This document shows, piece after piece, positions 7,330 to 10,689 of a DNA stretch of 10,689 bases; the first letter of the stretch is position 1, and each line of letters starts with the position of its first letter. Origin of the DNA: Acidimicrobiaceae bacterium. Its GTDB lineage: Bacteria > Actinomycetota > Acidimicrobiia > Acidimicrobiales > Acidimicrobiaceae. The notes beneath the pieces were generated by a model, which ran no database searches, was not told where the DNA came from, and saw only the letters and a program-made list of their open reading frames with translations. The position numbers and the translations under genes are program-made. The DNA is taken from assembly GCA_013044415.1 (NCBI GenBank), contig JABEUO010000015.1, positions 1 to 10,689 on the forward strand, given 5' to 3'.

Positions 7330-7413
7330 AATGCTAAACCAGATTTGAGATTTCAGAATTCCTGGCCCCCGTTTTGCAGGCTCTTTCTACGAAACAGGCT
7401 AACTTTTCCGGTA

Positions 7414-7635
7414 GTGAGTGAAAACTTTGATCCCAAAGAGATGGTCGCCCGTTTCCGAGAAAGGGCCGCCGCCGTAAAGCGTAGGGGCCTTCCACCGGTA
7501 GAAGGTGCTGAGCGCAAAGCCTTTATGCTCCAGGCACAGACCGACTTCATGGACTTTGCGATTATCGGGGACGCTAATGCTAGGTTGGAAGGCACCAAGC
7601 TGATCCTGGAAATAGACCTGGGAAAAAACGAGTAG
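7414..7635 (+). CDS. Conserved-looking 73-residue protein of unknown function
   Basis: This small cytoplasmic protein begins VSENFDPKEMVARFRERAAAV and has a basic helix, the segment RGLPPVEG at 24-31, an ERKAFMLQAQTDFMDFAIIGDA helix at 33-54 and a final beta-like stretch, LEGTKLILEIDLG. There is no membrane segment, signal peptide or metal-binding motif. The pattern FDP-x2-M-x-RFRERA, LPPV-x-G and QAQ-x-D-x2-D-x-A resembles a short uncharacterised protein I associate with Acidimicrobiia and relatives; that is memory, not a search. I place the start at GTG 7414 because the resemblance begins there. The frame stays open upstream to ATG 7216, but the upstream residues look non-coding and overlap the start of the divergent 58-residue gene. 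The Shine-Dalgarno sequence is weak. ATG 7441 is an alternative start. It converges with menH. Confidence 0.72.
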   Translation: MSENFDPKEMVARFRERAAAVKRRGLPPVEGAERKAFMLQAQTDFMDFAIIGDANARLEGTKLILEIDLGKNE

Positions 7636-7683
7636 CAGGCAGAAACTGGATCGGCGGGCTAGTTCCCGAATGATCGCCATTGC

Positions 7684-7697
7684 GCTAACAAGTTAGC
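7684..7697. repeat. Short perfect palindrome at the menH 3' end
   Basis: GCTAAC and GTTAGC flank two A residues and include the menH stop codon. The site lies between the convergent ends of the 73-residue gene and menH. There is no T-tract on either strand, so it is not a standard intrinsic terminator, though it may mark the transcript ends. Confidence 0.3.
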
Positions 7698-8547
7698 CAT
7701 CGGTCAGCCCACCGTAGAACTCGATGAGGCTATCTAGAACCAGCTGCGGCGACGATGAAACAACCTGGTGATAAGAGCCCTTAGCGACGATAAGCTCCTC
7801 GGGTCTTCCCCTTTTTGCCACTAGCTCTTGGGCGATTGCCAGGAATTTCTCGTCGCGCTCGCCGACAATGAACCTAAATGGCGCCCCAAATTCAATCATC
7901 TCACCCCATACCGGTTCCTGGGTTCCGGCTCCGATAAGTCGAAGTGACGAAGCTAACGCCGACGGCCTATTCAACGCCCTTAGCCGCAAACTCTCAGTTT
8001 GGTCGCCGAGTGGTCCAAATAGTGGCTGGGAAATCCACCGAAGTAAAAATGCGGCAAAACCATCTGGATCACCATCTAGGGCCTCGAGTTCCTGGGCCAG
8101 CCTCTCATCCGAGGCGATCCTGGCTATCCGTTGCGGTCTACTCCTAATTCCGGGGTTTCCGGAGATAACCACGAGTGACTTCACCGCTTGGGGGTACCTA
8201 GCGGCTACGGTCATCGCAATCCTTGCGCCCATCGAATACCCTACGTAGTGCGCAGAAGGGAAGGCGTCTACCAAAACCTCGCAGAGGCGCTCAAGGTCGT
8301 AGCTCAACTCCGTTGAGTCAAGGTGACCCGGGGCGTCTATTGAACAGATGCGCATCCCTGTTTCGACGGCGAGCGGACCGATGAGGTCCTTCCACATCCA
8401 CTTCCCTTGTGTAAAGCCGTGGATCAGAACTACCTTCTCGCTCAAAGGCCCGTCCTCGCTCGAATTCCGGTCAAGGAAGACCTCTGTGTAGGCAGGGGCT
8501 ACGCCAGATATAGGGTGTTGTTGGGATCTAGGAAGGGAATTGTCCAT
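7693..8547 (-). CDS. menH: MenH-type 2-succinyl-6-hydroxy-2,4-cyclohexadiene-1-carboxylate synthase
   Basis: A 284-residue alpha/beta-hydrolase-fold enzyme that probably eliminates pyruvate from SEPHCHC, the MenD product, to give SHCHC in menaquinone synthesis. HGFTQ is at 43-47, GYSMGAR at 103-109 (nucleophile Ser105), VGERDEKF at 228-235 (acid Asp232) and GSYHQVV at 257-263 (base His260). The segment FLLRWISQPLFGPL at 167-180 matches the cap region of MenH proteins, and divergent menD supports the role. I chose ATG 8547. The open frame continues upstream to 8790, but those residues are antisense to menD and look unlike protein. No good Shine-Dalgarno sequence precedes ATG 8547 (AAGG is only 2 bases away), so leaderless or weak initiation is possible. 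A TTG in PLSEKVV would remove the first expected strands and is less likely. Its ATG interlocks with that of menD. Confidence 0.85.
   Translation of the reverse strand: MDNSLPRSQQHPISGVAPAYTEVFLDRNSSEDGPLSEKVVLIHGFTQGKWMWKDLIGPLAVETGMRICSIDAPGHLDSTELSYDLERLCEVLVDAFPSAHYVGYSMGARIAMTVAARYPQAVKSLVVISGNPGIRSRPQRIARIASDERLAQELEALDGDPDGFAAFLLRWISQPLFGPLGDQTESLRLRALNRPSALASSLRLIGAGTQEPVWGEMIEFGAPFRFIVGERDEKFLAIAQELVAKRGRPEELIVAKGSYHQVVSSSPQLVLDSLIEFYGGLTDG
8530..8537 (+). promoter_or_regulatory. menD ribosome binding site deciding the start
   Basis: AGGAAGGG ends 8 bases before ATG 8546 but only 2 bases before the in-frame TTG 8540, so it selects the ATG. The site lies inside the menH coding region on the opposite strand, so the menD leader is antisense to menH codons. 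Confidence 0.75.
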
Positions 8548-10345
8548 GGCCTTAGGCGAGAGCCTAGACGGAGCGAACCTCCGCTTCTCAGCTACTGTCG
8601 TAGACGAATGGATCAGATGTGGAGTACGCCACGCCGTTATTAGCCCAGGTTCGCGCTCGACACCGATGGCTTTGGCAATCTCCACCCGACCGGAGATAAA
8701 TACATTTGTTCGTCTCGATGAGAGGTCTGCGGGATTCTTCGCACTGGGAATGGCAAAGTTCAAGGCTGAGCCGGTGATAGTTCTCGCCACCTCTGGTACC
8801 GCAGTAACAGAGCTGATCCCCGCCGCTGCCGAGGCTTATCAATCTATGGTTCCACTGATAATTTGCACCGCCGATCGGCCGCCGGAGCTCCACGGAATTG
8901 GGGCCCCTCAAACTTTGAGACAGGTCGGACCTTTCGATCACTTCGTAAAGGAGGTGTTTGAACCCGGTGCGCCTCGCTACGAGGCGAGTTGGTCCTGGAG
9001 ATCTCTCGCCTCTTTGGTTTACACCCAGAGCCTCGGCCTCAGGCCGGGGCCGGTGCAGTTAAACCTGGCCTTCGCCGAACCACTCATCGACGGCGAATTG
9101 GAACCGATCTCTCCGAGGTCCGATGGCGGGCCCTGGTTCAGTTCTAAGACCCACCTTGGGGTGGCCGACGACCAAGAGATACTCTCCTTATTTGATCCGA
9201 CCAAAAAGGGGATCTTCGTAGTCGGCGCCAACTGCGGAGTCGATTCTTCCCTCTATCCACTTGCCGAGTGCCTTGGCTGGCCGGTCCTCGCAGACCCTAG
9301 GTCGGGACTAATAGCCGACCACCCAAACTGCGTCCGCTATGCCGACTCATTCCTGCGATCCGCCGAGGTTGCGGCCCAGCTAGTGCCGGAGAGGATTATA
9401 AGGCTGGGGGAGAGTTGGTCTTCGAAGGTGCTAACTAGTTTCATAACAAATTGCGCCAGAAGCCGAGATTCAGTCGTGGTGACCCTCTCGAACAGGGAGA
9501 CGATACTCGACGAGACGAGAACCAACCGAATAGGGCATCTACTCGATGTTTCAGGGACGATCAAGAGGGCAGTTGACGTCGTTAGAATGACCAAAAATCC
9601 AGACGGTGACCCAACGGTCCCCCACCAGTGGCAAAAGAGGTGGGCGGCCGCAGATCAGACCGCTTCATCGACCATCGAAGCGCTGCTCGCCCACAAGCCA
9701 AATGGGCCAGTAACCTCCAGAACCAAGTTGACCGAACCCGGGCTCTCGCGGTCGTTGATGGAGGGTTTGTCTTCCGGCGATGTCGTCCTTGTGGCGTCTT
9801 CTATGCCGATTAGGGACCTCGAGTGGTTCACCCCAAAAAAAGATGCCCTGCCGAAGGTGCTGGCTAACCGTGGGGTCAACGGGATCGACGGCCTGGTTTC
9901 CACCTTTCTAGGCATTGCCAGCGTCAATCAAGACCAAGACTCACTAACCGTCGGACTGCTGGGGGATCTTGCTCTCCTGCACGACTTTGGTTCGCTTACA
10001 TGGCGAACCAAAACTCTTCCCAAAGGGCTCCTCGTCATCTCAGATAATGACGGAGGTGCAATCTTCTCGTTTCTGGCTCAAAAATCGGACCTTGAGGTCG
10101 CTAGCTTCGAGACCCTTTTCGGAACTCCCCACGAAGCCGATATAGAAGGGCTCCTTAAAGGGATAGGTGTCCCTACTTTCCGTATTGAAAACTCTGAGGA
10201 TCTAATGGAGGCGATAAAGATAGCCAGGGGTTCAGGTGGGATTAAGGCTGCGGTATTTAGGAGCGACCGCGAGTCGAACCTAGCCTTCCATCAACGCCTG
10301 CAAGATGCCGTAATCCACGCTCTTGAGCGGTCCCGGAATCTCTAA
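8546..10345 (+). CDS. menD: MenD: SEPHCHC synthase, thiamine-diphosphate dependent
   Basis: A 599-residue cytoplasmic ThDP enzyme adding the succinic semialdehyde unit from 2-oxoglutarate to isochorismate, the first committed step of menaquinone synthesis. Visible in order: SPGSRSTP at 33-40, RLDERSAGFFALG at 56-68 with the cofactor-activating Glu59, ATSGTAVTEL at 81-90, ADRPPEL at 109-115, SMPIRDLEWF at 419-428, NRGVNGIDG at 441-449, and the ThDP/Mg motif GDLALLHD at 473-480 with Asn501 in NDGGAIFSFL. The length is normal or slightly long for bacterial MenD. ATG 8546 is chosen over TTG 8540 because of the spacing of AGGAAGGG. Its first codon overlaps the menH ATG on the other strand, so each gene's promoter should lie within the other's coding sequence. 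It ends 78 bp before tyrS. Confidence 0.97.
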   Translation: MALGESLDGANLRFSATVVDEWIRCGVRHAVISPGSRSTPMALAISTRPEINTFVRLDERSAGFFALGMAKFKAEPVIVLATSGTAVTELIPAAAEAYQSMVPLIICTADRPPELHGIGAPQTLRQVGPFDHFVKEVFEPGAPRYEASWSWRSLASLVYTQSLGLRPGPVQLNLAFAEPLIDGELEPISPRSDGGPWFSSKTHLGVADDQEILSLFDPTKKGIFVVGANCGVDSSLYPLAECLGWPVLADPRSGLIADHPNCVRYADSFLRSAEVAAQLVPERIIRLGESWSSKVLTSFITNCARSRDSVVVTLSNRETILDETRTNRIGHLLDVSGTIKRAVDVVRMTKNPDGDPTVPHQWQKRWAAADQTASSTIEALLAHKPNGPVTSRTKLTEPGLSRSLMEGLSSGDVVLVASSMPIRDLEWFTPKKDALPKVLANRGVNGIDGLVSTFLGIASVNQDQDSLTVGLLGDLALLHDFGSLTWRTKTLPKGLLVISDNDGGAIFSFLAQKSDLEVASFETLFGTPHEADIEGLLKGIGVPTFRIENSEDLMEAIKIARGSGGIKAAVFRSDRESNLAFHQRLQDAVIHALERSRNL

Positions 10346-10375
10346 AACTCAAACACTAGTAGATATCATCTAAGC

Positions 10376-10406
10376 TACTTCTGCGAAGTAAATCCCGATA
10401 AACGGG
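10376..10406 (+). other. Two small tandem hairpins ahead of tyrS
   Basis: TACTTC-TGC-GAAGTA (10376-10390) is a perfect 6-bp stem with a 3-base loop. It is followed by CCCG-ATAAA-CGGG (10394-10406), a 4-bp GC stem. They end 7 bases before the AGGAGG of tyrS. There is no T-tract, so termination is unlikely. No T-box consensus is seen. They may shape the tyrS leader or the menD transcript end. Confidence 0.35.
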
Positions 10407-10423
10407 GACAACTAGGAGGTTCG

Positions 10424-10689
10424 GTGTCGGTAGTCTCAGAGCTAAAAGAGCGTGGGCTCATCTACCAATACAGCGCCGACGCACTCTTAGAAAGATTGAA
10501 TAATCAGCGTATCGTCTGCTATATAGGGTTCGACCCCTCCGCAGAATCTCTCCATTTGGGTAATCTCCTGCAGATCATAATGCTTAGGAGGCTGCAGATG
10601 GCGGGCCACCGACCGATACTGCTCGCCGGCGGCGGTACCGGGATGATAGGTGATCCATCGGGAAAGTCAGACGAGAGGCAGCTCCTAAA
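10424..10689 (+). CDS. tyrS: Tyrosyl-tRNA synthetase, N-terminal 88 residues (cut by window edge)
   Basis: The beginning of a class I aminoacyl-tRNA synthetase that charges tRNA-Tyr. CYIGFDPSAESLHLGN at 32-47 holds the tyrosine-binding Tyr33 region and the HIGH signature in the form HLGN. RRLQMAGHRPILLAGGGTG at 55-73 and MIGDPSGKSDERQLL at 74-88 are typical of bacterial TyrRS. The gene is open at the right edge, so the KMSKS loop and the tRNA-binding domain are outside the window. The start is GTG 10424, with AGGAGG at 10414-10419, a short 4-base spacer. It follows menD by 78 bp on the same strand and may be cotranscribed with it, though they share no pathway. Confidence 0.95.
   Translation, partial: MSVVSELKERGLIYQYSADALLERLNNQRIVCYIGFDPSAESLHLGNLLQIIMLRRLQMAGHRPILLAGGGTGMIGDPSGKSDERQLL

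Noticed and set aside
7216..7413. Upstream extension of the 73-residue protein from ATG 7216
   Set aside because: The extra 66 residues have no recognisable pattern and overlap the start of the divergent 58-residue gene. The family-like sequence begins at the GTG.
8548..8790. 81-codon upstream extension of menH
   Set aside because: It is antisense to the conserved N-terminus of menD, and its residues do not resemble MenH proteins, which have only a short lead before the HGF motif.
1..10689. tRNA, rRNA, CRISPR array, insertion sequence or riboswitch
   Set aside because: I looked for cloverleaf-like T-loop sequences, regularly spaced repeats, transposase motifs with terminal inverted repeats and known leader motifs, and saw none I could support.

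Overview
The window looks like chromosomal DNA of a bacterium from the actinobacterial side of the tree, with base composition a little above 50% GC by eye. An Acidimicrobiia-like lineage is my best guess. It rests on the TTG/GTG starts, an MCR-type alpha-methylacyl-CoA racemase resembling the mycobacterial enzyme, and small proteins that resemble families I associate with that class. This is inference from protein resemblance, not a database result.

Layout. Positions 1-169 hold no convincing gene; a 14-bp tandem repeat lies at the very edge. From 7233 down to 170, seven genes run on the minus strand: a 58-residue Cys/His-rich protein (too short for a usual ORF cutoff), an alpha/beta hydrolase, a membrane-anchored MurF-family ligase, a D-Ala-D-Ala ligase (ddl), a bacterial PH-domain/SHOCT membrane protein, an alpha-methylacyl-CoA racemase, and a VirD4/TraG-type coupling ATPase without a membrane anchor. 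Tight junctions suggest cotranscription of much of this run: a 4-base ATGA overlap between hydrolase and ligase, 9 bp between ddl and the PH gene, and 3 bp between racemase and ATPase. A divergent gap (7234-7413) separates it from a plus-strand gene for a 73-residue conserved-looking protein. Next comes a menaquinone pair, menH (minus) and menD (plus), whose ATG codons interlock inside one CCATGG palindrome. The start of tyrS runs off the right edge.

How the genes fit together. MenD and MenH catalyse consecutive steps of classical menaquinone synthesis (isochorismate to SEPHCHC to SHCHC). Ddl and the MurF-like enzyme correspond to making D-Ala-D-Ala and ligating it to a peptidoglycan precursor. 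However, the MurF-like protein has about five membrane segments in place of the usual UDP-sugar-binding N-terminal domain, so its substrate is open. The racemase belongs to methyl-branched fatty acid or sterol side-chain degradation and has no visible functional link to its neighbours. The lone coupling-type ATPase suggests a conjugation or secretion function, or a remnant of one, possibly with partners beyond the left edge.

The best candidates for something little described are the membrane MurF/Ddl/hydrolase cassette, the interlocked menH/menD starts, and the small zinc-finger-like protein.
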